A stretch of 64,000 nucleotides of DNA from Kitasatospora sp. NBC_00240. Lineage in GTDB: Bacteria > Actinomycetota > Actinomycetes > Streptomycetales > Streptomycetaceae. The notes beneath the pieces were generated by a model. That model was not told the DNA's origin. It was given only the letters and a program-made list of their open reading frames with translations, and did not search any database. The stretch is taken from assembly GCF_026342405.1 (NCBI RefSeq), contig NZ_JAPEMU010000001.1, forward strand, positions 2,976,001-3,040,000. The letters are read 5' to 3'. Each line of letters opens with the position of its first letter. Within the stretch, counting starts at the first letter, position 1. This document shows, one piece after another, positions 49,106 through 58,375 of the stretch. The translations under genes were made by a program, and so were the position numbers.

Positions 49106-49864
49106 TCAGCCGATCAGCAGCTTGGTCACCGCGGCCAGGCCGACCACCACGATGACCGAGCGCAGCACGGGCGCCGGGAGCCGGCGTCCGACCTTCGCGC
49201 CGATCTGGCCGCCGACCACCGAACCGGCCGCGATCAGCAGCACCGCCGTCCAGTCGATGGTGGAGGTGAAGAGGAAGAACACCGCGGCGACGGCGTTCAC
49301 GATCAGCGCCAGGCCGTTCTTCACTCCGTTGATCCGCTGCATGTCGTCCTGCAGCAGCATGCCCATCAACGCCATCAGCAGCACCCCCTGGGCGGCCCCG
49401 AAGTAGCCGCCGTAGATGCCGGTCAGGAACACGCCCGCGAACAGCAGCGCGCCGCCGTCCGGGTCGCCGCCCTCGGGGCGGCGGGCGGCCACCGCGCGGG
49501 CCACCCGGGGCTGGATCACCACCAGCACCAGGGCCAGCAGGATCAGCACCGGGACGATCGCGTCGAAGGCCTGCCCCGGCAGCTTCACCAGCAGGACGGC
49601 GCCGAGCAGGCCGCCGAACAGCGAGGCGGTGCCGAGGCGGCGCAGCCGCCGGCCCTGGCCGGCCAGCTCGCGCCGGTAGCCGACGACGCCGCTGATGCTG
49701 CCCGGGACGAGGCCCAGCGTGTTGGAGACGTTCGCGGTGACCGGCGGCAGGCCGACGGCGAGCAGGAGGGGGAAGGTGATGAGGGTGCCGGAGCCCACGA
49801 TCGCGTTGATGGTGCCCGCGCCGACGCCCGCGACCAGAACGGCCACGGCCTCCCAGACTGTCAT
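49106..49864 (-). CDS. TSUP (TauE/SafE) family transporter
   Basis: A 252-residue integral membrane protein with about seven to eight hydrophobic helices, from the TauE/SafE family (sulfite, sulfonate or organic anion export). The signature GAGTINAIVGSGTLITFPLL (about 16-35) is followed by ANVSNTLGLVPGSISGVVGY, and GVKNGLALIVNAVAAVFF lies in the second half. Two inverted TSUP repeats are visible. The ATG follows GAGGAG at 7 nt. The substrate is undecided. A 12-bp palindrome GCATGATCATGC lies upstream at 49894-49905 and could be part of its promoter. Confidence 0.88.
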   Translation of the reverse strand: MTVWEAVAVLVAGVGAGTINAIVGSGTLITFPLLLAVGLPPVTANVSNTLGLVPGSISGVVGYRRELAGQGRRLRRLGTASLFGGLLGAVLLVKLPGQAFDAIVPVLILLALVLVVIQPRVARAVAARRPEGGDPDGGALLFAGVFLTGIYGGYFGAAQGVLLMALMGMLLQDDMQRINGVKNGLALIVNAVAAVFFLFTSTIDWTAVLLIAAGSVVGGQIGAKVGRRLPAPVLRSVIVVVGLAAVTKLLIG

Positions 49865-50066
49865 CCGTCACTCCTCGGTTCGCGGCTGTCCGAGCATGAT
49901 CATGCCCGAGCCGGCGGCGGGCTGCCCAGGGGGTTTCCGAGACGTGGACGAGCGGGCTGCAGGTGCGGGACCACCGGCCGGTCGGAACGGGGCGGGGGCC
50001 GGGCCGAACCGGGCGGGGCCCGCCGGCGGGCGCGGGGACGGAGCGGGGACGGAGGCCGGACGCGCG

Positions 50067-50099
50067 AGGGCCCGCCCCCTCGGTGCGGGGGCGGGCCCT
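50067..50099 (-). terminator. Terminator after the SPFH gene
   Basis: A 13-bp stem (AGGGCCCGCCCCC / GGGGGCGGGCCCT) with a 7-nt loop, 49 nt past the stop. Confidence 0.8.
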
Positions 50100-50147
50100 G
50101 GACGGTGCGTCAGCTGCCGGGCCGGCCGGCGGCGCGGTGCCCGGAAC

Positions 50148-51176
50148 TCACTCGGGGTCGATCGTCGGGTACTCGCGGGTGCGGTCGATCCGGGGGCGGG
50201 CGGCGCCCTTGTCGGTGTCGACCGGACGGGGGCCGGCGGGCGGGTCCAGCGGGACCTGGGCGGCCGCCGGGGCCGCGGCGGCCGGAGCCCCCGAGCCGTT
50301 GGCGCCGGTCAGGCCGGTGAAGGCGCCGCCGAGACCCTTGAGCGCGTCGCCGACCTCGCTGGGGATGATCCAGAGCTTGTTGGCGTCGCCCTTGGCCAGC
50401 TCGGGCAGGGTCTGCAGGTACTGGTAGGCCAGCAGCTTCTGGTCGGGGTTGCCGTCGTGGATGGCCTCGAAGACCGTCCGGATCGCGGCCGCCTCACCGT
50501 CGGCGCGCAGCACCGCGGCCTGCGCCTCACCCTCGGCCTTCAGGACGTCGGCCTGCTTCTCACCCTCGGCCCGCAGGATCGCGGCCTGCCGGGCACCCTC
50601 GGCGGTGAGGATGGAGGCGCGCTTGTCACGGTCGGCGCGCATCTGCTTCTCCATCGAGTCCTGGATGGAGGTCGGCGGGTCGATCGCCTTGAGCTCGACC
50701 CGGTTGACGCGGATGCCCCACTTGCCGGTGGCCTCGTCCAGGACGCCGCGCAGGCCGGCGTTGATGACCTCGCGCGAGGTCAGGGTGGATTCGAGGTCCA
50801 TCGAGCCGATGATGTTGCGCAGCGTGGTGATGACCAGCTGCTCGATCGCCTGGATGTAGCTGGCGACCTCGTAGGTGGCGGCCCGGGCGTCGGTGACCTG
50901 GTAGTAGATCACCGTGTCGATGTTGACCACCAGGTTGTCCTGGGTGATCACCGGCTGCGGCGGGAAGGGTACGACCTGCTCGCGCAGGTCGATCCGGTTG
51001 CGTACCCGGTCGATGAACGGGACGACGATGTTCAGGCCCGCGTTGAGTGTCCGGGTGTAGCGGCCGAAGCGCTCCACGATCGCGGCGCTGGCCTGCGGGA
51101 TCACCTGGATCGTCTTGATCAGCGCGATGAAGGCCACCACGACGAGGACGACCAGGACGATAAGGACGGGTTCCAC
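50148..51176 (-). CDS. SPFH/Band 7 (stomatin-like) membrane protein
   Basis: A 342-residue SPFH protein of the QmcA/stomatin type. A single N-terminal transmembrane segment (VLIVLVVLVVVAFIALI, about 4-20) precedes the SPFH domain (about 25-200; VERFGRYTRTL, DVIYY-type IDTVIYYQVTDARAATYEVA). A long Ala/Glu coiled coil (about 200-260) and a Pro/Ala tail follow. Such proteins oligomerise at the membrane and organise microdomains or proteases. The GTG at 51176 with AGGGGAG upstream is chosen over codons inside the upstream gene. It is paired with nfeD 10 nt upstream. Confidence 0.93.
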   Translation of the reverse strand: MEPVLIVLVVLVVVAFIALIKTIQVIPQASAAIVERFGRYTRTLNAGLNIVVPFIDRVRNRIDLREQVVPFPPQPVITQDNLVVNIDTVIYYQVTDARAATYEVASYIQAIEQLVITTLRNIIGSMDLESTLTSREVINAGLRGVLDEATGKWGIRVNRVELKAIDPPTSIQDSMEKQMRADRDKRASILTAEGARQAAILRAEGEKQADVLKAEGEAQAAVLRADGEAAAIRTVFEAIHDGNPDQKLLAYQYLQTLPELAKGDANKLWIIPSEVGDALKGLGGAFTGLTGANGSGAPAAAAPAAAQVPLDPPAGPRPVDTDKGAARPRIDRTREYPTIDPE

Positions 51177-51186
51177 GGACTCTCCC

Positions 51187-51609
51187 CTAGACGACCAGGG
51201 CGGTCGCGCCCTGGATTTCGACGACGTCGACCTGCTGCCCCGGCTGGTACACACTGCCGGGGTTGAGCGCGCGGGCCGACCAGACCTCGCCGTTCAGCTT
51301 GATCCGCCCGCCCTCCCCGTCGACGGTTTCCGCGACGACCGCGGTGGCGCCCTGCAGCGCCTCGATGCCCATCTTGACCTGCGGGCCGTTCTTCAGCTGC
51401 CGGTAGGCGATCGGCCGCACCACCACCAGCAGCGCGGTCGAGACCGCGACGAAGGTGAGGACCTGCCAGACCACGCCCGCCCCCAGCCCGGCGACACCGG
51501 CGGCCGCGCCGGCACCCACCGCGAACATGGCGAACTCCGGCATCGCCGTGATCACCAGGGGTATGCCGAGGCCGACGGCGGCGAGGAGCCACCAGATCCA
51601 GCTGTCCAC
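51187..51609 (-). CDS. NfeD-like membrane protein
   Basis: A 140-residue NfeD protein with two to three transmembrane helices (about 5-70) and a C-terminal OB-fold (about 80-138; VAETVDGEGGRIKLNGEVWS). NfeD and SPFH proteins act as a pair in membrane quality control; here the genes are 10 nt apart in one transcript. Starts with GTG at 51609. Typical length for the short NfeD class. Confidence 0.92.
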   Translation of the reverse strand: MDSWIWWLLAAVGLGIPLVITAMPEFAMFAVGAGAAAGVAGLGAGVVWQVLTFVAVSTALLVVVRPIAYRQLKNGPQVKMGIEALQGATAVVAETVDGEGGRIKLNGEVWSARALNPGSVYQPGQQVDVVEIQGATALVV

Positions 51610-51732
51610 GTGTCCATCCTAGGGAGCGAAGGGCTTCGAGGCGGAAGGTTCCCGCAGGTGGACGGGCGGAAACCGGCCGCGGGCGCGACCGGTTCCAGTT
51701 CAGTGAGTTCAGGACGGCCCGGGGTGCTCCGG

Positions 51733-51772
51733 CCTCGCCGGCGAGCCCGGCGCTCCGGGCCTACCGGCGAGG
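51733..51772 (-). terminator. Nested hairpin after the ABC ATPase gene
   Basis: Outer stem CCTCGCCGG / CCGGCGAGG and inner stem GCCCGG / CCGGGC joined by symmetric 3-nt bulges, 17 nt past the stop. Confidence 0.7.
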
Positions 51773-51788
51773 TCAGCCGGTGCCGCGC

Positions 51789-52580
51789 TCAGCCGAGCGG
51801 CAGGCCCTGGGCGGACCAGCGGTCGCCGTGCCGCTCCAGGGTCAGCGGCAGGCCGAAGCAGCGCGAGAGGTTGCGGGCGGTCAGCTCACTGTCGATCGGG
51901 CCCGCGGTGAGCACCTTGCCCTGGCGGATCATCAGGACGTGGGTGAAGCCGGGGGCGATCTCCTCGACGTGGTGGGTGACCATCACCATCGCCGGGGCGA
52001 ACTCGTCCTGGGCCAGCGCGCCGAGGCGGCGGACCAGGTCCTCGCGGCCGCCGAGGTCCAGGCCGGCGGCCGGCTCGTCCAGCAGCAGCAGCTCGGGGTC
52101 GGTCATCAGGCCGCGGGCGATCAGCGTGCGCTTGCGCTCGCCCTCGGAGAGGGTGCCGAACTTGCGGTGGGTGAAGTCCGCCATGCCGAGGCGGTCGAGC
52201 AGGGCCAGCGCCCGGGACTCGTCGGTGTCCTCGTACTTCTCGTGCCAGGTGGCGGTCATGCCGTACGCGGCGGTGAGCACCGTCTGCAGGACGGTCTGCT
52301 CGGCGGGCAGCCGGTCGATCATGGAGGCGCCGGCCAGGCCGATCCGGGCGCGCAGCTCGAAGACGTCGACCTCGCCGAGCTTCTCCCCCAGCACGGTGAC
52401 CTTGCCGCTGCTCGGGAACAGGTAGGTCGAGGCGATCTGCAGCAGGGTGGTCTTCCCGGCGCCGTTGGGCCCCAGGATGACCCAGCGCTCGCCCTCGGAG
52501 ATCGACCAGGAGACCTGGTCGACCAGCTCGCGGCCCTCCCGGACCACGGAAACGTCCACCAGCTCCAGCACGTCGCTCAT
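51789..52580 (-). CDS. ABC transporter ATP-binding protein
   Basis: A 263-residue soluble ATPase. Walker A is GPNGAGKTTLL near 38-48, signature LSEGERKRTLIARGL near 142, Walker B LLLLDEPAAGLDL near 164, and H-loop VTHHVEE near 200. It resembles stand-alone YlmA/MolC-like ATPases. No permease gene is adjacent, so its partner, if any, is elsewhere. The ATG at 52580 starts at the normal N-terminus (MSDVLELVDVSV); in-frame upstream codons add unconserved residues. Confidence 0.88.
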   Translation of the reverse strand: MSDVLELVDVSVVREGRELVDQVSWSISEGERWVILGPNGAGKTTLLQIASTYLFPSSGKVTVLGEKLGEVDVFELRARIGLAGASMIDRLPAEQTVLQTVLTAAYGMTATWHEKYEDTDESRALALLDRLGMADFTHRKFGTLSEGERKRTLIARGLMTDPELLLLDEPAAGLDLGGREDLVRRLGALAQDEFAPAMVMVTHHVEEIAPGFTHVLMIRQGKVLTAGPIDSELTARNLSRCFGLPLTLERHGDRWSAQGLPLG

Positions 52581-52792
52581 GCCTACGCCTTCCCCAATGC
52601 AGAATTCGGCCGCCCGGGGCTGCCCAAGGAAGTCTTGGCCGTGGGTCCTCGGGGTGCGGTCCACTCATCTCGACAGCGGTGCGGGCGGGCAGCCTACTCC
52701 AGCAGCCGGTCAGGTACGGAGGAGGTGCGGCGCTCGCAGCACAGGGCAAACCTACGCCACCCGGGTCGCGCAACTTTCCGTAGGCTGGCCGG

Positions 52793-53593
52793 ATGCTCGT
52801 GACACCTGCCGACAATCCGTACGAAGAGCCCCGATCAGGGCGGCTGACCGCCTGGGGCAACGCCCTGCTGAGCGGATTCGCGCCGCCGGACAACGCGGCG
52901 GCCGCCGTGCTGGGCGAGGACGAGAGCCACCGGGTGACCGGCCTGCCCGGCGACGCCGAGGGCGACCAGCACGGGCTGACCTGGGCGCTCGGGCGGCTGC
53001 GGGTGCTGGGGGTGACCGGGCTGCGGCTCGCGCTGCCCGCGGCCGGCCACCCGCTGGGGCTGACCGGTCCGGCCGGGTTCAACGCGCGGGCGCTCGGCGC
53101 GGGCGAGGCGGTGCTGGCGGTGGGGGTGCCGCTCGGACTTGTCCCGGAGGTCGAGGTGTTCGGGCCGGCCGGGGACCAGGCCGTGACGGTGCTCTGGCGC
53201 TGCTCGGAGGTCGGGGAGGCGCCGCCGGCCGACGTGCCGTCGCTGCACGAGGCAGAACGGGAGCTCGCGGACGGTCTGCGGGAGACCACCGCGCTGCTGG
53301 CCCGGCTGGACGTCGCCGGCGCCGGACCGGAGGCGCTGCGGGCCCTGGAGGCGTACCGCCGGCGCGGGCACTCGGAGCTGCTGGCGCCCGGCTACCCGCC
53401 GCGCGCGGTGCGGGTGCTGGAGTCGGCCCGGCGGGTGACGGCGCTGCTGTCGATCGCCGCGGGCGGGCACGGCGCCGCGGTCAGCGCCTCCGAGATGGCG
53501 GCCCGCCGGGCCGCGCTCGCCCCGCTGCAGCGCACCGCCCGCCGGGCGCAGGTCGCCGCGTACAACGCGATGGTGGACGAGCGCCGGGACTGA
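52793..53593 (+). CDS. Conserved hypothetical protein
   Basis: A 266-residue soluble protein without a recognised domain. The first 150 residues look alpha/beta (LTWALGRLRVLGVTGLRLAL; FNARALGAGEAVLAVGVPLG), and the rest is mainly helical (ETTALLARLDVAGAGPEALR; RVLESARRVTALLSIAAG). The ATG at 52793 follows a -10-like TAGGCT by 6 nt, suggesting a leaderless transcript. It is divergent from the ABC ATPase and convergent with the response regulator. Function unknown. Confidence 0.75.
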   Translation: MLVTPADNPYEEPRSGRLTAWGNALLSGFAPPDNAAAAVLGEDESHRVTGLPGDAEGDQHGLTWALGRLRVLGVTGLRLALPAAGHPLGLTGPAGFNARALGAGEAVLAVGVPLGLVPEVEVFGPAGDQAVTVLWRCSEVGEAPPADVPSLHEAERELADGLRETTALLARLDVAGAGPEALRALEAYRRRGHSELLAPGYPPRAVRVLESARRVTALLSIAAGGHGAAVSASEMAARRAALAPLQRTARRAQVAAYNAMVDERRD

Positions 53594-53661
53594 CCCCTGC
53601 GGGTCCGGCGGCGGGTCCGGCGGGTGTACCGCGGCTCAGGGCGGGCGCCGCCGGCCCGGGG

Positions 53662-54315
53662 TCAGCCGTCGTTGGCTGCCCCGTTGCGGACGGCCCAGAG
53701 CGCGGCCTGGGTGCGGTCCGCGACGTCGAGCTTCATCAGGATGTTCGAGACGTGGGTCTTCACCGTCTTCTCGGACAGGTGCAGCCCGCGGGCGATCTCG
53801 CGGTTGGAGCGCCCGTCCGCGATGTGGCCGAGCACCTCGCGCTCACGCTCCGTCAGGGTGCCGCCGCGGCCCTGCGGCACGCGCGGGGGGTCCTCGGCGA
53901 GCAGCGCCTCGGCGAGTTCGGGCTGCAGCAGCACGTGCCCGGAGTGCACCGAGCGGATGGCGCCGGCCAGCGCCTCCGGGTCGACGTCCTTGTACACGTA
54001 GCCGGCCGCGCCCGCGCGCAGGGCCGGGACCATCGTGCGGTGCTCGGTGAAGCTGGTGACGATCAGGATCCGGGCCCGACTGCCGCCCTCCTTGAGCATC
54101 CGCAGCGCCTCGATGCCGTCCACGCCCGGCATCTTCAGGTCCATCAGGACGACGTCGGGGTCGAGTTCCTGGGCCCTGGCCACCCCCTCGGCGCCGTCCG
54201 CGGCCTCGCCGACCACCTCGATGTCGTCCTGGACCTCCAGGAAGGTCCGCAGGCCGCGGCGGACCACCTGGTGGTCGTCCACCAGGAGGACGCGGATCGA
54301 CGGGTTCTCAGGCAC
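53662..54315 (-). CDS. LuxR-type response regulator
   Basis: A 217-residue NarL/FixJ-type regulator. The receiver domain (about 6-125) has DDHQVVRRGL, phospho-acceptor Asp in VVLMDLKMPG (near 59) and the conserved Lys in GYVYKDVDPE. The C-terminal HTH (about 150-210) has LTEREREVLGHIADGRSNRE. Its GTG overlaps the kinase stop by 8 nt, so the two form one operon. Regulated genes are not identifiable. Confidence 0.94.
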   Translation of the reverse strand: MPENPSIRVLLVDDHQVVRRGLRTFLEVQDDIEVVGEAADGAEGVARAQELDPDVVLMDLKMPGVDGIEALRMLKEGGSRARILIVTSFTEHRTMVPALRAGAAGYVYKDVDPEALAGAIRSVHSGHVLLQPELAEALLAEDPPRVPQGRGGTLTEREREVLGHIADGRSNREIARGLHLSEKTVKTHVSNILMKLDVADRTQAALWAVRNGAANDG

Positions 54316-55606
54316 CGGGGACCTCCAGTTCGACGGCCGTCCCCTTGCCGGGGGCCGAGTCCAGGGTGAGCCGGCCGCCGACGGCGGCGGCGCGGTCGCG
54401 CATCGAGACCAGGCCGAGGTGACGCCCGGCCCGGCGGACGGACTCCGGGTCGAAGCCGCGGCCGTCGTCGACGACCCGCAGCACGGCGCCGCGGGCGGGG
54501 GTGCCGGAGAGGGTGACCTCCACCCGCTCGGCGCCCGAGTGCCGCAGCGCGTTGTGCAGGGCCTCCTGGGCGACCCTCAGCACGGCCGCCTCCTGGGCGG
54601 CGGGCAGCGCCCGGACCCGGTCGGCGTCGAAGGAGACCGATGCCGTGTGGGCCCGGTCCAGCACCTGCACCTGGGAGGCCAGGGTGGGGACCAGGCCGTC
54701 CTCCTCCAGCGCGGCCGGACGCAGTTCGACGACCACGGCGCGCAGTTCGTCCGCGGCCTCGGCGGCGAGCCGGGCGACCTCCGCGAGCTCGGCGCGGGCG
54801 CGGTCCGGGTCGCGCCCGACCAGGGTGGCGGCGGCCTTGGCGGTCAGCCGCAGCGAGAACAGCTTCTGCGAGACAGCGTCGTGCAGGTCGTGGGCGATCC
54901 GGGCGCGCTCGCCGGCCAGGGTCAGCTCGCGGCTGCGCTCGTAGAGCCGGGCGTTGCTGAGAGCGATGGCGGCGTGCGCGGCGAGGATCCGCAGCAGCTC
55001 CTCGTCGTGGTCGGTGAAGCCGCCGCCGGCGCGCTTGTTGGCGAGGAAGATGACGCCCATCACCTCCTGGCCGCCGTCGCCGCCGTCGCCGCCGTCGCCG
55101 CTGCCGCCGCTGCCGGCGGAGGCGTCCGCGTCGAGGATCGGCATGCCGAGGAAGGCCTTCATGTCGGGGTGCGCGGCCGGCCAGCCGCCGAAGGCCGGCT
55201 CCTCCCGGACGTCGTCCAGCCGGGTCGGCCCCGACTCGTGCAGCATCAGGGCGAGCACGCCGTGCTGGCGGGGCAGCGGGCCGATGGCGCGCCACTGCTC
55301 CTCGGTGATGCCGTCCACCACGAACTGGGCGAAGCCCCCGTGGTCGTCGGGCACCCCGAGGGCGGCGTACTCGGCGCCCAGCAGGTCCCGGGCGGAGGCG
55401 GTGATCCGGCGCAGCACCTCGCGCACCTCCAGGTGCCGGCTCATCGCCAGCACGGCGGCGCTGACGGCCTCGATGCCGCCGAGGCACGGGTCGCAGCGGG
55501 GCGGCCCGTCCGCCGGGGCCCGGGTGTCCTCGCGGGCGCACGGCTCGTCGGCGAGGGGGGTGGCGCCGGCGGACGGCGGTGCGGCTTCGCTGGGCTCGGG
55601 CGGCAT
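54308..55606 (-). CDS. Soluble GAF-domain sensor histidine kinase
   Basis: A 432-residue kinase with no transmembrane segment. A GAF domain (about 48-200) contains an acidic/Gly/Asp-rich insertion (SGGSGDGGDGGDGGQ) near 165. The dimerisation domain of the HisKA_3 type has the phospho-accepting His in ERARIAHDLHDAVSQKLFS. The ATPase has N box EALHNALRHS and G box VVDDGRGFD. It resembles DevS/DosT-like GAF kinases, but one GAF only and no clear heme ligand can be assigned. It is coupled to the response regulator gene. The ATG at 55606 is the start. Confidence 0.92.
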   Translation of the reverse strand: MPPEPSEAAPPSAGATPLADEPCAREDTRAPADGPPRCDPCLGGIEAVSAAVLAMSRHLEVREVLRRITASARDLLGAEYAALGVPDDHGGFAQFVVDGITEEQWRAIGPLPRQHGVLALMLHESGPTRLDDVREEPAFGGWPAAHPDMKAFLGMPILDADASAGSGGSGDGGDGGDGGQEVMGVIFLANKRAGGGFTDHDEELLRILAAHAAIALSNARLYERSRELTLAGERARIAHDLHDAVSQKLFSLRLTAKAAATLVGRDPDRARAELAEVARLAAEAADELRAVVVELRPAALEEDGLVPTLASQVQVLDRAHTASVSFDADRVRALPAAQEAAVLRVAQEALHNALRHSGAERVEVTLSGTPARGAVLRVVDDGRGFDPESVRRAGRHLGLVSMRDRAAAVGGRLTLDSAPGKGTAVELEVPGA

Positions 55607-55753
55607 ACCGCCAACCTACCGCCGGGCCGTGGGGGGCCGCGTCGGTCCGCGGGCGCCCCGGCCCGGGTCGGTGGTCCTAGGTCCGGGGCCCGTGCTGCCG
55701 GGCCGGTCCGCGCTCCTGGGCGACTGCCGGGGCCCGTGGCCGCCGGAACGCCG

Positions 55754-55788
55754 ACGGGCGGCCCTCCCGGTGGGGAAGGGCCGCCCGT
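55754..55788 (-). terminator. Terminator after the FHA-ABC gene
   Basis: A 12-bp stem (ACGGGCGGCCCT / AGGGCCGCCCGT) with an 11-nt loop, 19 nt past the stop. Confidence 0.75.
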
Positions 55789-55807
55789 ACCTGCGGGGTG
55801 CGCCGCG

Positions 55808-58375
55808 TCAGCCCTGGCGCATGACCTCGGGCTCGTGGCGCTTCTGCAGGCGGGTCACGATGACACCGAGGATGGCGGAGATGATGATCAGCACCGTCCA
55901 GTCGGCCACCAGCTGGCCGACGTTGTGGCCCCAGATCGAGTCCCACTCGGGGTTCTGCGGGTTGCCGTTCCAGGGCCCGATCAGGTGCGAGAGGTCGAGC
56001 GTGGTGGCGACCGCGCCGACGCCCCAGCGGGCCGGCATCAGCCAGGCGAACTGCTCCAGGCCGGGCTTGCCGAACAGCTGGAAGAGGCAGCCGGTGAAGA
56101 CGACCTGGATGATCGCGAACATCACCAGCAGTGGCATGGTCTTCTCGGCCGTCTTCACCAGGGCGGAGATGATCAGGCCGAACATCATCGAGGCGAAGCT
56201 GAGCAGGATCAGGCCCACGGCCATCTCGACGGCCGGCAGCCCGGTGAGGATCAGCCCCTCCTCAGGCAGCTTGCGCGGGGTGAAGCCGACGGCGGCGATG
56301 ATCGCGCCCTGCACCACGCTGAAGAAGCCCAGCACGATGATCTTCGACATCATGTACGCCGAGCGGGAGAGCCCGGTGGCCCGTTCCCGTTCGTAGATCG
56401 CCCGTTCCTTGATCAGCTCTCGGACCGAGTTGGCCGCCCCGGAGAAGCAGGCCCCGATCGCCATGATCAGCAGGATCGTCGCGGCCCCGCTGTTGAAGCC
56501 GAGCTTGCCGTTGGGGAGCTGCTTGTAGGTCAGCCCGGCCGTGTCGGGGATCATGATGCTGACCCCGCCCAGGATGGCCGGCAGCAGGATCGACAGCGCC
56601 ATGAAGCCCTTGTCGGAGGCGATCACCGACAGGTAGCGCCGGATCAGCGTCCACAGCTGGGAGCCCCAGCTCTGCGGCTTCGGCGGGCGGATCGCCTGCT
56701 GGACGATCTGCGCGGACTGCGGGGCCACCGAGTCGGCGTCGGCCGAGTACTGCTGGTAGTGCACCGAACCCCGGTAGCGGCCGGCCCAGTCGTGCTCCGG
56801 GTAGTTCTCGAAGGCCTGGAAGACATCGGCCCAGGTCTCGTACCCGAAGAAGTGCAGGGCCTCGTCCGGCGGACCGAAGTAGGCCACGGAGCCGCCCGGC
56901 GCCATCACCAGCAGCCGGTCGCAGAGGGCGAGTTCGGCCACCGAGTGGGTGACCACCAGGATGGTGCGGCCGTCGTCGGCCAGGCCGCGCAGCATCTGCA
57001 TGACCTCGCGGTCCATGCCCGGGTCGAGGCCGGAGGTGGGCTCGTCCAGGAAGATCAGCGAGGGCTTGGTCAGCAGCTCCAGGGCCACCGAGACACGCTT
57101 CTGCTGGCCGCCGGAGAGGGCGGTGATGCGGTTCTCGGCGCGCTTGTCCAGGCGCAGCTCGTACAGCACCTCGTCGATCCGGCGCTCGCGCTCGGCGGCC
57201 TCGGTGTCGCCGGGGAAGCGCAGCCGGGCCGCGTACTTCAGGGCGGTGCGGACGGTGAGTTCCTTGTGCAGGATCTCCGACTGCGGGACGAGGCCGATCC
57301 GCGAGCGCAGCTCGGCGAACTGCTTGTAGAGGTTGCGGCCGTCGTAGAGGACGTCACCGCGGTCGGCCGGGCGGTAGCCGGTGAGGGCGCGCAGCAGGGT
57401 CGACTTGCCGGAGCCGGACGGGCCGATGACGGCGACCAGGGACTTCTCCGGGACACCGAAGCTGACGTCGTTCAGCAGGATCTTCTTGGCGCCCTTGTGC
57501 TCGACCTCGACGGTCAGGTGGCGGGCCGAGAAGGAGACCGCGCCGGTGTCGACGAACTCCTGCAGCTGGTCGCCGACCAGCACGAAGCTGGAGTGGCCGA
57601 CGGTCAGGCGGTCCTGCGGGCCCATCAGCTGGCGCTGGACCGGCTGGCCGTTGAGGAAGATCCCGTTGTGGCTGCCGAGGTCGACGATCTCGTACCGGCC
57701 GTCGGGCAGCTGGCGCAGCTCGGCGTGGTGGCGGGAGACCTGCAGGTCGGACACGACGATGTCGTTGTCGAGCGCACGGCCGATCCGGACGGTGCGCATT
57801 CCGGAGGTCAGGTTGCGGATCATCGTCGGCTGCGGGCCGTGGCCCTGCGGACCGGCGAGGTTCGGCGGGAACCCCTGCTGCGGGCCGGCCTGCGGCGGGA
57901 CGCCCTGCTGGTGCGGGAAGGCGGGCTGCGGCGGCGCGTTCCACTGCTGCTGGACGGGGGGCTGCTGCATCGGCGGCTGCTGCTGGACGGGGGGCTGCTG
58001 GGCCCACGGCTGGGCGGCCGGCGCCGCGCTGCTGCGGCTGGTGGCGGCGTCGTGCCAGGCCTGCGCGGGAGCGGCGGCCTGGACCGGCTCGGAGAAGCTC
58101 AGCCGGGGGCCGTTCTCACCGTTGCCGAGGTTGACCACCGCGCCGGGGTACAGCTGCGCCTGCAGGGTGCGGGCGCCGCCGACGTACGTACCGTTGGTGC
58201 TGCCGTGGTCCTCCAGCAGCCAGCCGGCGCCGTTGAAGGAGATGGTGGCGTGCTGCCAGGAGATCCTGGCGTCGTCGAACGGGAAGTCCGACTGCGGGTT
58301 GCGCCCGATGGTGTAGGCCCGCCCCGGTTCCAGAGTCCGCTGCTGCCCGTTGATGTCAATGACGAGTTGCGGCAC
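55808..58375 (-). CDS. Double-FHA ABC transporter (Rv1747-like)
   Basis: An 855-residue fused transporter. FHA1 (about 2-90; YTIGRNPQSDFPFDD) and FHA2 (about 180-265; RIGRALDNDIVVSDLQVSRH) flank a Gln/Pro-rich linker. The ATPase (about 300-520) has Walker A GPSGSGKST, signature SGGQQKRVSVALELL and Walker B LIFLDEPTSGLDPG. An ABC-2 type permease with about six helices occupies 600-850. M. tuberculosis Rv1747 has this layout and is regulated by Ser/Thr kinase phosphorylation through its FHA domains. Substrate is probably a lipid or glycan, by analogy. The GTG at 58375 matches the FHA1 start; an ATG 111 nt upstream is in frame but adds unconserved residues. Confidence 0.92.
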   Translation of the reverse strand: MPQLVIDINGQQRTLEPGRAYTIGRNPQSDFPFDDARISWQHATISFNGAGWLLEDHGSTNGTYVGGARTLQAQLYPGAVVNLGNGENGPRLSFSEPVQAAAPAQAWHDAATSRSSAAPAAQPWAQQPPVQQQPPMQQPPVQQQWNAPPQPAFPHQQGVPPQAGPQQGFPPNLAGPQGHGPQPTMIRNLTSGMRTVRIGRALDNDIVVSDLQVSRHHAELRQLPDGRYEIVDLGSHNGIFLNGQPVQRQLMGPQDRLTVGHSSFVLVGDQLQEFVDTGAVSFSARHLTVEVEHKGAKKILLNDVSFGVPEKSLVAVIGPSGSGKSTLLRALTGYRPADRGDVLYDGRNLYKQFAELRSRIGLVPQSEILHKELTVRTALKYAARLRFPGDTEAAERERRIDEVLYELRLDKRAENRITALSGGQQKRVSVALELLTKPSLIFLDEPTSGLDPGMDREVMQMLRGLADDGRTILVVTHSVAELALCDRLLVMAPGGSVAYFGPPDEALHFFGYETWADVFQAFENYPEHDWAGRYRGSVHYQQYSADADSVAPQSAQIVQQAIRPPKPQSWGSQLWTLIRRYLSVIASDKGFMALSILLPAILGGVSIMIPDTAGLTYKQLPNGKLGFNSGAATILLIMAIGACFSGAANSVRELIKERAIYERERATGLSRSAYMMSKIIVLGFFSVVQGAIIAAVGFTPRKLPEEGLILTGLPAVEMAVGLILLSFASMMFGLIISALVKTAEKTMPLLVMFAIIQVVFTGCLFQLFGKPGLEQFAWLMPARWGVGAVATTLDLSHLIGPWNGNPQNPEWDSIWGHNVGQLVADWTVLIIISAILGVIVTRLQKRHEPEVMRQG

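Noticed and set aside
49894..49905. GCATGATCATGC palindrome upstream of the TSUP gene as an operator
   Set aside because: It is only 12 bp with no partner site or local regulator; kept only as a note in the TSUP entry.
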